The notes below the pieces were generated by a model, which did no database searches, had not been told where the DNA came from, and was given only the letters and a program-made list of their open reading frames with translations. Shown here piece after piece: positions 34,947 to 43,337 of a DNA stretch of 64,000 nucleotides. Source of the stretch: an uncultured Eggerthellaceae bacterium. GTDB lineage: Bacteria; Actinomycetota; Coriobacteriia; Coriobacteriales; Eggerthellaceae. The translations under genes were made by a program, and so were the position numbers. Location of the stretch: NCBI GenBank assembly GCA_934670115.1, contig CAKUOV010000007.1, positions 7,975 through 71,974 of the forward strand, given 5' to 3'. Every line of letters begins with the position of its first letter. Positions within the stretch are counted from its first letter, which is position 1.

Positions 34947-35702
34947 CTAAAGGGAAGCCTTGATGTCTGCGGCCAGCTTTTCAACCGCATCGCCATCGGC
35001 AAAGTCATACACTACGCACTTGCGATCGGCCTTAGGCGGCAGGCTCTGCTCAACCACTTCGACCGGACTTTCAGCAACGCCGCCCACAGCGCCAGCATCA
35101 AGCGTGTCAACAGGCTTTTTACCTGCAGCCAGAATGTCTTTCAACGCAGGAATGCGCGGAAGCATGGCTTCGGACGTCATGCAAAGAGCGCACGGCGTGG
35201 GAACTTTTACGGTTTCGGTTCCTTCTTCCAAGTCGCGCTCGCAAACAAGCGCGTCACCGTCAACGCTCACGGACTTCACCGCGTTGACCACGGGAAGGCC
35301 CATCAAGCGCGCCGTAAGAATGCCCACCTGCTGGGAATACTGGCTCGAAGAACCCTCGCCGAACACCGCAACATCAAACTCAATGTTCTTCAGGGCAGCA
35401 GCCAGAGCGGAAGCGTTCTGGAACGAATCAGCATCCGCAAAGGCGTCGTCTACCACGCGATACAACTTTGCAGCGCCGCGGGACAACGCGCCCTTCACCA
35501 GCTTCGTGTCGTTCAGGCGAGAACCGCCCACCGTAAGCAGAACGGCTTCATCGCCGGTTGCTTCGGCAAGCTGAACTGCCTGCTCAATTGCAACCAGGTC
35601 GTAATCGCCCAGCACCGAAGTCGCGCGATCGAAATCGAGCGATCCGAACGCATCCAGGTCCTGCACATCGGGGACCACTTTATAACAAGCTACCGTTTTC
35701 AC
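34947..35702 (-). CDS. fixA: FixA, electron-transfer flavoprotein beta subunit
   Basis: 251 residues, the usual size. The N-terminus MKTVACYKVVPDVQD, and the nucleotide-binding segment GDYDLVAIEQAVQLAEATGD, are standard for FixA/ETF beta. The loop SSSQYSQQVGILTARLMGLP near 122-140 matches the conserved FAD/AMP side. It follows the acyl-CoA dehydrogenase gene (32-base gap) and precedes fixB. The order dehydrogenase - fixA - fixB with fixC and fixX at the far end is a rearranged form of the E. coli fixABCX/cai layout, where fix and cai are two divergent operons. Confidence 0.9.
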   Translation of the reverse strand: MKTVACYKVVPDVQDLDAFGSLDFDRATSVLGDYDLVAIEQAVQLAEATGDEAVLLTVGGSRLNDTKLVKGALSRGAAKLYRVVDDAFADADSFQNASALAAALKNIEFDVAVFGEGSSSQYSQQVGILTARLMGLPVVNAVKSVSVDGDALVCERDLEEGTETVKVPTPCALCMTSEAMLPRIPALKDILAAGKKPVDTLDAGAVGGVAESPVEVVEQSLPPKADRKCVVYDFADGDAVEKLAADIKASL

Positions 35703-35734
35703 AGGTATCTCCTACCTTTCGTACGTGGCGCGGA

Positions 35735-36886
35735 CTAGCGGCCTTGCGCTTCTTTGATGATTGCGCGGCCGGCGGTGTGCACCATGATCTCTTCGGTGCC
35801 CGCCATAATGCGGTAAACGCGCTGGTCACGCCACAGGCGAGAAATACGGCAGTCGTCGGTGTAACCAATACCGCCCATGATCTGCATAGCGTCATCGATA
35901 ACCTCGAACGCAGCCTTGCCGGTGTAGCGCTTGACCAGAGAAGAATCGATCATGATGGATTCGCCCTGCATCTTCTTCCAAGCGGTCTTGTACAGCAGGT
36001 TCTGCATGTTCTCAATCTTGATGCGCATGTCAACAAGCTTTTCCTGGATAAGCTGGAACGTGCCAATGGGCTTGCCGAACTGCTCGCGCTGGGCAGCGTA
36101 GCGCAGCGCTTCGTCGTAGGCGCAGCGAGCCATGCCCACATTAGCAGCGCAAATGGTCAGGCGCTCGACCTCGAAGTTCTTCATGAGCTGATAGAAGCCC
36201 TTGCACTCTACGCCTACCAGGTCGGACTCTTCGCATTCCACGTTGTCCAGGTGCACTTCGTACGTGCCGCACATGTTGTTGCCCACTTTGCTCAGCTTCT
36301 CAATGGTCACGCCAGGCGCATCCATGGGGAACAGGTACATGCTGAAGTCCTTGTAGGGGTTCTCGTTGATGCCGCTGCGGCACACGCACAGCATGTACGG
36401 AGCGCGGTCGGCGCTGGTGTTGAAGGTCTTGTTGCCGTTGATGTAGACCTTGCCATCGCGCTTAGTGGCGGTGGTGGACATTGCGGCGCTGTCGGAGCCA
36501 GCCTGAGGCTCGGTAAAGCCCAGCGTGAACGGCTTTTTGCCCTGCAGTGCGTACGAAATGACCTTTTCCTGCTGCTCTTTGTTGCCAAAGGAAAGGATGT
36601 CGTCTACTTCGGTCGAGAAATTAATCCAGCACAAGGAAGGATAGCCAAGAGCATGCGCTTCTTCGGCAACCATGATCTGCGTAAGGATATCAGTCGGCGT
36701 GCCGCCCAATTCCTCGGGGATGCCCAAAGAGGCGAAACCTGCTTCGACAAGCGCCTCAACGGCCTGATCGGGGAACTGATGGTTCTCATCGCACTCCCTG
36801 AAGTAGGACTCGAAATTGCCGCGTTCCATGACGGTCTGCAGGCTCTCCAAAAGCAGTTCTTGCTCTTCTGTTCTTGAAAAATCCAT
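35735..36886 (-). CDS. Acyl-CoA dehydrogenase, CaiA-like enoyl-CoA reductase
   Basis: 383 residues, the length of CaiA and other acyl-CoA dehydrogenases. Conserved segments are FTEPQAGSDSAAMSTTATKR near 119-138 (flavin loop), GKVYINGNKTFNTSA near 140-155, MARCAYDEALRYAAQREQFG near 250-270, and MQIMGGIGYTDDCRISRLWR near 335-355. The sequence follows CaiA (crotonobetainyl-CoA reductase) more closely than fatty-acid beta-oxidation members. In this setting it should reduce the 2,3-enoyl-CoA ester using electrons from FixABCX. Direction and substrate are inferred from the operon. It is the second gene after the carrier. Confidence 0.82.
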   Translation of the reverse strand: MDFSRTEEQELLLESLQTVMERGNFESYFRECDENHQFPDQAVEALVEAGFASLGIPEELGGTPTDILTQIMVAEEAHALGYPSLCWINFSTEVDDILSFGNKEQQEKVISYALQGKKPFTLGFTEPQAGSDSAAMSTTATKRDGKVYINGNKTFNTSADRAPYMLCVCRSGINENPYKDFSMYLFPMDAPGVTIEKLSKVGNNMCGTYEVHLDNVECEESDLVGVECKGFYQLMKNFEVERLTICAANVGMARCAYDEALRYAAQREQFGKPIGTFQLIQEKLVDMRIKIENMQNLLYKTAWKKMQGESIMIDSSLVKRYTGKAAFEVIDDAMQIMGGIGYTDDCRISRLWRDQRVYRIMAGTEEIMVHTAGRAIIKEAQGR

Positions 36887-37028
36887 TCTGGTCTCCCTTC
36901 GATATCAAATCTAAAGACCCTAAGGTCTGTCAGAACGAAACGCGCCCAGGAACCGCCCGGCTCCAAGAACGCCGTTGAATGGTTCCGGCGCTCGCACGCA
37001 TTTCGGCCTGATAGGCCCACCAGCAAGC

Positions 37029-37062
37029 CGGTCGGCCCGCACCGACGCGAGCCGACCTTTTT
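37029..37062. other. Hairpin between carrier and CaiA-like genes
   Basis: GGTCGGC ... GCCGACC with a T5 run on the plus strand, so terminator-like only in the direction opposite to the operon. On the minus strand it would be an RNA stem between two cistrons. Confidence 0.4.
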
Positions 37063-37075
37063 GGCTGGTAATCAA

Positions 37076-38488
37076 CTAGATTCCCAAAACTCCCACGATG
37101 AAGGGCATCCACGCGGCCATAAGCACAACCAGCGCGATTGCAGGAACGATGCCCGTCTTGAACATATCGCCAAAGGTGTAGTAGCCTTCGCCGTAGGTCA
37201 ACATAACCGTCGGGTTAACCGGCATCAGGTAGTTGCCGGCAACAACCACTGCCAAAGAGATGGTGGGGACAACAGGCGACATGCCGAAGCCCGCGCACAG
37301 CGTGATCATGATGGGCAGGAAAATACCCAAGATAGCAGGGCCAATCGGGCACACCGTGTGCAGCAAATACACCAGGCCCAGAATCAAGGCAAGTGCTGCG
37401 AAGGAGCTCAGGCTCATAACGCCAGATTCGATAATCAGGTTCGCCAAGAACGTTGCAGCGCCCGTGGACTCAACAACGCCGCCAAGCGACATGATGGTGC
37501 CGCACATCAGCACAATGCCCCAAGGCACGGCGTCCTGGAATTCTTTCCAGGTAAGCAGCTGCATACCCGGCAAAAACATTACGCCAAAGCCGATAAGCGC
37601 AACAACGGTTGCGTTCAGAACGGGCACCCAGTTGCCCATAATCCACAGAACCAGCAGGCCCAGAACAACAATGATGGTTTTGATTTCGTGCGGCTCAACA
37701 ATCTTTGCGGCAGCAGCCTGCTCGCGGATGCCTGCCAAGCAAGAGTCTTCAATGGGCTCAGGCTTGATCATCAGGGTAATGAAGAACCAAGAGATGGGAA
37801 CCATCACAATAACAACGGGCAGCGCAACAATAACCCAATCCAGGAAGGACACACCCGAACCCGTTACCTTCGTAAGGATATTCATGGCAACAACGTTAAA
37901 GGAGCTGCCTGCAGGCGTTGCCATACCGCCGGTCACGGCAGAAATCGGAATACCGATCATCAAGCAACGACCCAAGTTAGATTCCAGCGGCTTTGCATCG
38001 GCGGCCTTAAGGATGGCCAGCGCGAAGCCAAGGAACAGCACGGTGCAGGGAACGTCGGACATAACGGTGGACACCAGCGTGGTGGCAATCATGAAGCCCA
38101 AAACAAGCTTGCGAGAGTCGTTGCCGGTCCACTTGATAAGACCGCCGATCAAACGGATGCCCCAGTTCGTCTTCAGCATGATAACGGGCAGCGAGAACAC
38201 GGCAATGATGAAAAGCAATGCCGGGCTGGCGAAACCGGTAATGGCGTTGCCCAACGAAGGAACAATTCCCAGAACCGGGCACAGAACAGCAATAATAAGA
38301 GCGGTCACGCCCAACGGCAGCGCCGACGTAACCCACAGAGCAACCAGAGCAAGCAGAAGGCCAATGACCATAACGCCTTCGTGCGCGAGCGCTTCACTGC
38401 CTGGAATAAGCATTGAACCAACAATGCAAACAATGGCTATTGCAATACCAATAAGCCGCTTCCCCATTGGAACGCTTGAGCTTTCCAT
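37076..38488 (-). CDS. SLC13/DASS-type sodium:dicarboxylate or carboxylate symporter
   Basis: 470 residues from ATG 38488 with AGGAGG upstream; an in-frame extension to 38548 has no support. About twelve hydrophobic segments. Helix-break loops GGMATPAGSSFNVVAMNIL near 190-208 and GNYLMPVNPTVMLTYGEGYY near 425-445 correspond to the Ser-Asn-Thr substrate motifs of the divalent-anion:Na+ symporter family. First gene of the operon. In E. coli the carnitine cluster uses CaiT, a BCCT antiporter for zwitterions. The SLC13-type carrier instead handles di- or tricarboxylates, which suggests an unsaturated carboxylate without a quaternary amine as substrate. That is inference. Confidence 0.85.
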   Translation of the reverse strand: MESSSVPMGKRLIGIAIAIVCIVGSMLIPGSEALAHEGVMVIGLLLALVALWVTSALPLGVTALIIAVLCPVLGIVPSLGNAITGFASPALLFIIAVFSLPVIMLKTNWGIRLIGGLIKWTGNDSRKLVLGFMIATTLVSTVMSDVPCTVLFLGFALAILKAADAKPLESNLGRCLMIGIPISAVTGGMATPAGSSFNVVAMNILTKVTGSGVSFLDWVIVALPVVIVMVPISWFFITLMIKPEPIEDSCLAGIREQAAAAKIVEPHEIKTIIVVLGLLVLWIMGNWVPVLNATVVALIGFGVMFLPGMQLLTWKEFQDAVPWGIVLMCGTIMSLGGVVESTGAATFLANLIIESGVMSLSSFAALALILGLVYLLHTVCPIGPAILGIFLPIMITLCAGFGMSPVVPTISLAVVVAGNYLMPVNPTVMLTYGEGYYTFGDMFKTGIVPAIALVVLMAAWMPFIVGVLGI

Positions 38489-38548
38489 TTCTTCCTCCTT
38501 ACAGAATGCGAAATTCCCTTGCATGCGCAGTCCGTTTTGTTCGTGCAC

Positions 38549-39025
38549 CCCCTGTCAACAAACCGCACATCCCATTTGAGATCATCGGAAGCGCTCTTCC
38601 CCAGCGCTTTGGCGTTTGCTTTGGCGCCCCCAGCGCACAGCAAAACTCCGACAATGACGCAAAACGTAACGCATACGGTCAACCGCTTTCCATGACATCC
38701 CGCCCCCGCAGGAAGCCGCGAAACGATCAACGCTGCAACATTGGTGTCCGTCCGCATGGTCGAACGCCAAGAGCATTCCAAACGCAAAAAAGCAATGATG
38801 GGTGCAACGTGCCATCGCAAAAAAGTGAGGATACTCGAACTATTTCGCGGGCATTTCGGCCCCCCTCCGAACCGATTGCACCCATCCTACTGCTCGGAGT
38901 AGTTCATACGAGCATTATGGGAGCAGCGCAGCGCAGCGTCCCCATTCGCAAAGGCTGAATTTCAGCCATAAAGGCGTCTCAACCTTAAATATTGAGTTAT
39001 TGAACTGGTGTTTTGATAAGCGGAA
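38549..39025. other. Intergenic region upstream of the Cai/Fix operon
   Basis: No gene is convincing. It should hold the operon promoter and LysR sites, but none is sharp. A 15-base palindrome GGCTGAA-T-TTCAGCC lies at 38953-38967, and an AT-rich stretch with TTAAATATTGA lies just after it near the LysR stop. Confidence 0.35.
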
Positions 39026-39976
39026 CTACGATTCGGCGAACGGAAGGTCTATTTCACCCTTGCGGGATAGATAATCATCGCGCGTAAATTCAGCCGTTTC
39101 TGCGACCACAAAGTCGGCGAATTGCTTCACGATTTCCGCGCTTGCACCTTTGACCCATGTCATGCCGGCGCACAAGCTTAAGCCCTCGTCTTCAAAGGGA
39201 ATAAACCGGATGTTGTCGCCGCCGTAAACCTCCAAATGATCAAGTGCCATGGCAACACGACCGCTGGCAACAACAGTAGACATAAGCGCCGAAGCATCCG
39301 CAATACGCTCATCGTTGCGCACGTCCACGCCGGCATTGCGCAGCTTGATGCTTGTTTGTGTGACCATGCCCAGCGTTGCGTTGAGCTTGGGCGCCAACAC
39401 AACTTCGGATTTCAAATCCTCGATAGAAATTATTTCGCGGCGCGCCAAACGATGCCCGCGCGGCACCGCCAACTTGTAGCGATCCTCGTACAAGCTCCGA
39501 TGTTCAAATTTCGCATTGCTACTCTGTTTGGTGAACAACGTAAACGCAATATCAATCTGCCCCGAATTGAGCTTCGTTTGCACTTCGCCAATGTCCAGCT
39601 CCCTGAAACAGAACTCAACATCGGGGTGCTCGCGGCGATAATGGTTGCACACCAGCGGCAGGAAGGAGCCAAACGATCCCAGCAGAAAGCCAATGGTAAT
39701 GCGCGAGGACATGCCGTCTTTGTGCTGGGCAATATGATCAAGTGCCGTTTGATGAGCCCCAGAAATTCGACGCGCATCGGGAAGAAACACCTTCCCTGCC
39801 TCGGTCAAGCTCACAGAGTGGCGGTCGCGCTCAAAAAGCTTTACCCCCAGCTCCTGCTCGAGTTTTGAGATATGGCCGCTCAATACCGGTTGGGAAACGT
39901 AAGCGTTTTTCGCTGTTTCGGTAAAGCTCAGGCTTTCAGCCAGCAGCAAAAACTCGTTGAGTACCTCTATGCGCAT
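39026..39976 (-). CDS. LysR-family regulator of the Cai/Fix cluster
   Basis: 316 residues. Winged helix at 1-60 (VLNEFLLLAESLSFTETAKN, YVSQPVLSGHISKLEQEL), then an effector domain. The sequence ends with DDYLSRKGEIDLPFAES. It lies immediately upstream of the ten-gene operon in the same direction, with a 537-base gap to the carrier start. LysR proteins near such clusters typically sense the substrate or its CoA ester. No other regulator is in this part, so it is the best candidate for control of the operon. Confidence 0.85.
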   Translation of the reverse strand: MRIEVLNEFLLLAESLSFTETAKNAYVSQPVLSGHISKLEQELGVKLFERDRHSVSLTEAGKVFLPDARRISGAHQTALDHIAQHKDGMSSRITIGFLLGSFGSFLPLVCNHYRREHPDVEFCFRELDIGEVQTKLNSGQIDIAFTLFTKQSSNAKFEHRSLYEDRYKLAVPRGHRLARREIISIEDLKSEVVLAPKLNATLGMVTQTSIKLRNAGVDVRNDERIADASALMSTVVASGRVAMALDHLEVYGGDNIRFIPFEDEGLSLCAGMTWVKGASAEIVKQFADFVVAETAEFTRDDYLSRKGEIDLPFAES

Positions 39977-40117
39977 TCCCCACCTCGCGACCCGCGCATT
40001 CGCAAAAATGTCTACCTCTTAGTGTGTCGAATCCAATTGCTCTCCTCTGCAAACATTCGAACCCATCCATTATACCGCTTGAACGTGCCGCTTGAGCGCA
40101 ACCGCGAGTACGGGGCA

Positions 40118-40157
40118 TAAAAAACGAAGCAGCCCGCACGGTGGCAAGCTGCTTCGC
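40118..40157 (-). terminator. Terminator of the molybdoenzyme operon
   Basis: Minus strand: CGAAGCAGC ... GCTGCTTCG with T6 following. About 95 bases after the ferredoxin stop. An extra stem-loop lies between (40175-40228). Confidence 0.85.
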
Positions 40158-40174
40158 AAAAACGTAACTCTTTC

Positions 40175-40228
40175 GCTCAAGGGATATCTACGCAGTTCAA
40201 TCAACTAATCTGCAAATTCCCCTTGAGC
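40175..40228 (-). other. Stem-loop in the 3' untranslated region
   Basis: GCTCAAGGG and CCCTTGAGC, perfect 9-bp arms 36 bases apart, with an inner GCAG/CTGC pair. It lies between the ferredoxin stop and the terminator; a possible stability element. Confidence 0.45.
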
Positions 40229-40251
40229 AAGCGGACAATCAATCGCGCGGA

Positions 40252-40584
40252 CTAACGGCCCAGAGTGAAAACGGCAACTTTCTTCTTCTCCAGAAGATCA
40301 CCGATCTCATCGTGCTTCTTCAAGTACAGGCAACCAGCCTGGCAATGCTGCACGCAGGATGGCAGCTTGCCCTTACCCTGACGCGTGGCGCACAAATCGC
40401 AACGGTCGGTGGGCACGGGGATGAATTCGAACTGCCACTTGCGCGGACGAATTTCATCGGGGCCAATCTGGGTCAGCTTGATGCCGTACTGATCAGGCTC
40501 AAGACCATGCTCTTGCTGGCAGGCAATTTCGCAGGTATGGCAGCCAGAGCAGTATTCGTAATCAACGACAAGAACTTCTCTCAT
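40252..40584 (-). CDS. Ferredoxin subunit of molybdoenzyme
   Basis: 110 residues from ATG 40584; a GTG at 40593 overlaps the upstream stop, but GAGGAG is well placed for the ATG. Two cysteine sets: YCSGCHTCEIACQQEHG (CxxCxxCxxxC) and DRCDLCATRQ...CVQHCQAGC near 58-85, so two [4Fe-4S] clusters. It is the electron-carrying partner of the catalytic subunit encoded just upstream. Short, DmsB/HycB-like in motif, but without the usual third and fourth clusters. No membrane anchor gene follows, so the electron partner is not known. Confidence 0.85.
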   Translation of the reverse strand: MREVLVVDYEYCSGCHTCEIACQQEHGLEPDQYGIKLTQIGPDEIRPRKWQFEFIPVPTDRCDLCATRQGKGKLPSCVQHCQAGCLYLKKHDEIGDLLEKKKVAVFTLGR

Positions 40585-40589
40585 CTTTA

Positions 40590-42884
40590 TCACTCCTCAA
40601 TCTTCTTGATGCTGCACAACTGCGACTTGTACGATGCACCCAGGCCAATCTTACCAGGACGCATAGGAACAAGCTTGTTGATGTTCGATTCCATAACGCC
40701 GAACAGCGTGCCGTCGTTGGGGTCACGCTCCGGGAACCACCATGCGTGATCAGCGGAAACCGTGTCCTTGCGGATGCGGATAGAAAGCTCGGCCTTCTGC
40801 TTGCAGGAACCGTACTGGTTCTCAAGCTCCACCCAGTCGCCATCAGCAATGCCGTACTTCGCAGCGGTTTCGGGGTGAATCATAACCGTCGGGTACGGAT
40901 GAATCTTGCGCATCGAGGGGCTCTGCCTGTGCTCGGAGTGGAAGAAGCCCCAAATACGGGCGCCCGTCGTAAGAACAAGCGGGTACTTCTCGGCCAGTTC
41001 GGGCTGAGAGACGGGGCTCTCAGGCGGCTCTTCGTACTCTGCCAACGGAGACAGACCGAAGTGAATCATTTCAGGGCAGTAGAAGTTGTAACGACCCGTG
41101 GAAGTTGCAAAGCCCGGCTTGCCATCGCGGCGCAGCTTGCCCGACTTGTACTTGTAGTAGTCGAACTCGGGATACAGCCAGGTGCGCTCGCGCAAAGACT
41201 CGTAAGTCAGACCCGTCTTACGCAGCAAGTAGTCGTAGAAGCCCTGCTCGTCATCCCATTGCTTGTGGGCTTCGTCGGTGAAGCGAGAGCCGGTTTCGTA
41301 GATGATGCGCTGGTCGGACTTGCACTCGCCCAAAGGCTCAACGGCCTGAGCGATAGCACCCAAAGCGTAAGGCTGATGGCCCGTGATACCAATGCGCTCG
41401 GCGAAGCAGGCAGCCGGCAGCAAAACGTCGGCAGCAGCAAGGGCGGTCGGCGTCAGGAACAGGTCAACAACAACGTTGAAGTCCATCTTCTGGAGTGCCG
41501 GCAGAATGCGCTGCGGCTGAGCACCCATGCAGGTAATGGCGTTGTTCTGAAGCATGAACATTGCCTTGATGGGGTACGGTTCGCCCGTCTCCATGGCCTC
41601 AAGCAGCATATCGGGGCTGATAGCCGCAATAGCGTTGAGCGCCTTGTACTTGGAGTTCATCTTCTTTTCGGGGCAAGCAACCGGCTCGGAGCATGCACGC
41701 CACACGTTTTCGCGCGGCAGCCAGGTTACAGACATATCCCAAACGGGGTTGGCAGCAACCATGGAGCCCGGCTTCTCGAAGTTGCCGGTCAAAGCCATAA
41801 GGTCGAAGCATGCCATGCCGGTGATGAAGCCTTCGGACGTGTGGTCCATGGCAACGCCCCACTGCAGGCAGGAAGACTCAGCGGTGCCGATCATGCGAGC
41901 AGCATCGTAGATCAGGTCAATGTCAACGCCGCAGGTCTCGGCAGCAAATTCGGCCGTGTACTTCTTCACGTTCTCTGCAAACTCGGCGTAGCCGTACGTC
42001 CAGCAGCTCACGAATTCCTTGTCTTCCAGACCTTCCTGGATGATGATGTTGCACAGAGCCAGTGCCAACGCGGAGTCGGTACCCGGACGAACCTGCAACC
42101 AGATGTCGGCCTTGCCGGCAATCCAGGTCAGCTTCGGGTCCATAACAATAACCTTGCTGCCGCGCTTCATGCACTCAACAATCCAGTGGCCCAGCGTGCC
42201 GTCGGAGTTTGCAACCATGGGGTTGTTGCCCCAAACCAGGATGCAGCCCGGGCGCTTCCACTCGGGGTTGTCGTAGCGATCGGCGAAGTACTGCGAGTAG
42301 TCGCAGATGAACAGGCCGCCGGCCTTCAGAGCCGTGGAGAACATACGCGGTGCGTAGCAAGCCTGGCCAGAAAGGAAGCCCGTGCCGTAGTTCGGCGTAC
42401 CGAAGTACTGAGCCATAAGCGGACCGTAGCCGTTAATGTCGCGGCCGGTGCCCTGGGTGACCCAAATGGCCTCGGGGCCGTACTGCTCAATGACCTTCTT
42501 CATTTCGCGTTCGATAATATCGTACGCTTCTTCCCAGCTGATGCGCTCGAAGGTGTTCTTACCGCGATCTTCGCGGGCACGCTTCATGGGGTACTTCAGC
42601 CTGTCTTTGTGGTACAGCATTTCCTTGAAAGCAAGGCAACGCGGACAAAGGCGACCTTGGTTGTACGGATTCTCGGGGTCGCCCTCGATCTTTTCAAGAA
42701 CGCCGTCCTTGACGTACATCAGAATGCCGCAGTTGTCGTGGCAACCGGGGCCCGAACGAGCATTCGAGCGAATTACGGTGTAGCCATCTTCTTCCCATGT
42801 CCATTTACGACCCGTAGGATCGTCTTGCGTCGGGCCCATAAGGCCTTCGGTCACATGCAGGTGTTTTTCGGCACTTGCATCCAT
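40590..42884 (-). CDS. Molybdopterin oxidoreductase catalytic subunit
   Basis: 764 residues, DMSO-reductase family. N-terminal region GPGCHDNCGILMYVKDGVLE with C48, C52, C80 and C83: the first cysteine of the usual [4Fe-4S] set is absent (expected near 44-45). SGQACYAPRMF near 170-180 may place a cysteine as molybdenum ligand. CILVWGNNPMVANSD and HAWWFPERDP are cofactor-binding segments. No Tat signal was seen, so it is probably cytoplasmic. The ferredoxin gene follows with a 5-base gap. Together they make a soluble two-subunit enzyme of the type found in many copies in Eggerthellaceae, some of which dehydroxylate catechols. The substrate cannot be set. A flavoprotein gene is divergent from it. 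Confidence 0.8.
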   Translation of the reverse strand: MDASAEKHLHVTEGLMGPTQDDPTGRKWTWEEDGYTVIRSNARSGPGCHDNCGILMYVKDGVLEKIEGDPENPYNQGRLCPRCLAFKEMLYHKDRLKYPMKRAREDRGKNTFERISWEEAYDIIEREMKKVIEQYGPEAIWVTQGTGRDINGYGPLMAQYFGTPNYGTGFLSGQACYAPRMFSTALKAGGLFICDYSQYFADRYDNPEWKRPGCILVWGNNPMVANSDGTLGHWIVECMKRGSKVIVMDPKLTWIAGKADIWLQVRPGTDSALALALCNIIIQEGLEDKEFVSCWTYGYAEFAENVKKYTAEFAAETCGVDIDLIYDAARMIGTAESSCLQWGVAMDHTSEGFITGMACFDLMALTGNFEKPGSMVAANPVWDMSVTWLPRENVWRACSEPVACPEKKMNSKYKALNAIAAISPDMLLEAMETGEPYPIKAMFMLQNNAITCMGAQPQRILPALQKMDFNVVVDLFLTPTALAAADVLLPAACFAERIGITGHQPYALGAIAQAVEPLGECKSDQRIIYETGSRFTDEAHKQWDDEQGFYDYLLRKTGLTYESLRERTWLYPEFDYYKYKSGKLRRDGKPGFATSTGRYNFYCPEMIHFGLSPLAEYEEPPESPVSQPELAEKYPLVLTTGARIWGFFHSEHRQSPSMRKIHPYPTVMIHPETAAKYGIADGDWVELENQYGSCKQKAELSIRIRKDTVSADHAWWFPERDPNDGTLFGVMESNINKLVPMRPGKIGLGASYKSQLCSIKKIEE

Positions 42885-43337
42885 GGTAAACCCCCCTCTA
42901 CTCTCCTGTCCTATAAAACCTCTACCCGCATTCTAGCGAGCAAAACAGGCGAGTGGTTTATTGAATAGCTGATTGTTTATAAGAGAATTTTATAAAGGCT
43001 GTTCACAGGGGTTGTTTTTTAGAGGAGGCACGAACAGCGCTGGATGCTTGAAAACGGCATTTTTGACTTGGCGAAGATGTTTTCAAGCGTGGATGATTGA
43101 CGAAAATTGCCTTGTCTTGCCCGATTCGCGCACAACGAGGAAGCAGGAAACGTTAGACTTTACAAAACACATTATGGCGAAGGTGTCGGCCGCAGGCGTG
43201 AACGCCAGCGGGATTGCTGGTGCCGCGGGTGTTGCGGATGCAGCGGCAGGTGCGGGAGCTGCGGGCGCGGGACTGCAGGCGCAGGTGCGGGCGCGATGCC
43301 GCAAACCTTGGCGAACAACGAACAGGAAAGAACTCGA
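42885..43337. other. Divergent intergenic region with GC-rich low-complexity stretch
   Basis: 452 bases between the molybdoenzyme and the flavoprotein starts. AT-rich around 42900-43020 (likely promoters). Then 43190-43300 is a GC-rich run encoding Ala/Gly repeats in more than one frame. A 66-codon frame (43173 to 43374: MAKVSAAGVNASGIAGAAGV) is open but overlaps the flavoprotein start and is not counted as a gene. Confidence 0.4.

Noticed and set aside
37029..37062. Terminator within the Cai/Fix operon
   Set aside because: The T run is on the plus strand only, opposite to transcription of the operon.
38437..38820. 127-codon minus-strand frame with a signal-peptide-like start
   Set aside because: It overlaps the supported start of the SLC13-type carrier gene and has no ribosome site; more likely leader sequence.
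43107..43337. N-terminal extension of the flavoprotein
   Set aside because: It reads Cys/Arg/Gly-rich low complexity, and the ATG at 43338 has a ribosome site and opens directly into the FAD fold.
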